A stretch of DNA of 64,000 nucleotides from Shimia thalassica (lineage in GTDB: Bacteria > Pseudomonadota > Alphaproteobacteria > Rhodobacterales > Rhodobacteraceae), in contig NZ_CYTW01000001.1 of the NCBI RefSeq assembly GCF_001458215.1, positions 2,046,001 through 2,110,000 on the forward strand. Reading direction: 5' to 3'. Positions 63,886 to 64,000 of this stretch are shown in pieces. The notes under the pieces were generated by a model. That model was given only the letters and a program-made list of their open reading frames with translations, was not told the DNA's origin and did not search any database. The number at the start of each line of letters is the position of its first letter. Position 1 is the stretch's first letter. Made by a program: the position numbers and the translations under genes.

Positions 63886-64000
63886 TCTGCGGGCACTCCT
63901 GCAGAGGGCGCCTTGCGCGCACCGGCCGCAACACGATACCGCCTGTCAGACAGGCTAAGTACGCCGCCAAGAGACATCATGAGACATCCAAGCCAGATCC
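63882..64000 (-). CDS. ccmF: heme lyase CcmF, C-terminal end only
   Basis: The frame is open from the window end to TGA 63884-63882. The visible 38 or so residues (beginning IWLGCLMMSLGGVLSLSDRRYR) match the conserved end of CcmF, the polytopic heme lyase that joins heme to apocytochrome c. The start is outside the window. It overlaps ccmH by ATGA, as usual for this gene pair. Confidence 0.85.
   Translation of the reverse strand, partial: IWLGCLMMSLGGVLSLSDRRYRVAAGARKAPSAGVPAE

Noticed and set aside
1-64000. Prophage, insertion sequence, CRISPR array, restriction or other defence island.
   Set aside because: I found no integrase, transposase, terminal inverted repeats with target duplication, spaced repeat array or known defence genes; the HNH protein at 20810 is of the solitary housekeeping-neighbour kind.

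Overview
The window looks like chromosomal DNA of a marine alphaproteobacterium of the Rhodobacterales, most likely the roseobacter group. This rests on recognisable protein families and gene order, not on a database search. The main clues are the run trpG-trpD-ung-trpC-moaC-moeA-lexA with convergent comEC, then gltX and gltA; the arginase/citrulline hydrolase/ornithine cyclodeaminase trio; a B12-dependent ribonucleotide reductase; dimethylglycine-dehydrogenase-type oxidoreductases; a pyrrolysine-free MttB homologue; a Fur-family regulator of the Mur kind; a SoxR with its operator; and a LexA box of the alphaproteobacterial GAAC-N7-GAAC type. Coding density is high, many neighbours overlap by ATGA or TAATG, and I see no prophage, insertion sequence, CRISPR array or rRNA operon.

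Layout. 1-4 kb: the end of a Na+/H+ antiporter, a PhzF-like isomerase, an RhlE-like helicase and a Mur/Fur regulator. 4-13 kb: an Omp85-like barrel, two 805-807-residue FAD/GcvT oxidoreductases for methylated amines facing away from each other, a membrane-anchored acidic protein, a YceI protein, a MocA-like nucleotidyltransferase and a DUF6270-like protein. 14-17 kb: tRNA-Leu, a TRAP permease pair without its binding protein, DedA and DsbB. 17-21 kb: an Lrp-type regulator divergent from the arginine/citrulline catabolic operon, then an HNH nuclease. 21-31 kb: a large barrel protein, an esterase-AlkA pair, an MFS carrier, and a four-gene minus-strand operon cysS-cimA-hydrolase-NDUFAF6-like.

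31-36 kb: a YjbR protein, a VOC protein controlled by divergent SoxR, an aminotransferase, a long perfect inverted repeat, a candidate 29-residue ORF, the MttB homologue and a hexapeptide acetyltransferase. 36-41 kb: nrdJ with a 765-base upstream region carrying NrdR-box-like palindromes, then tRNA-Pro. 41-46 kb: a DUF192 protein, a double cold-shock protein, pdxH, fabI-gpt and a second aminotransferase. 46-58 kb: ppiD, trpE, a divergent polysaccharide deacetylase, the trp/moa/lexA operon and comEC. 58-64 kb: gltX, gltA, a membrane-anchored RTX-repeat protein, an enoyl-CoA hydratase, ccmH and the tail of ccmF.

Most of the window is housekeeping. The parts that deserve a second look are the SoxR/VOC switch, the pair of N-terminally anchored acidic proteins, the orphan MttB homologue with its upstream hairpin and small ORF, ung inside the trp operon, the NrdR-like sites, the palindrome before the cold-shock gene, and the interleaved inverted repeats ahead of cysS. 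I did not find a clearly new multi-gene system.
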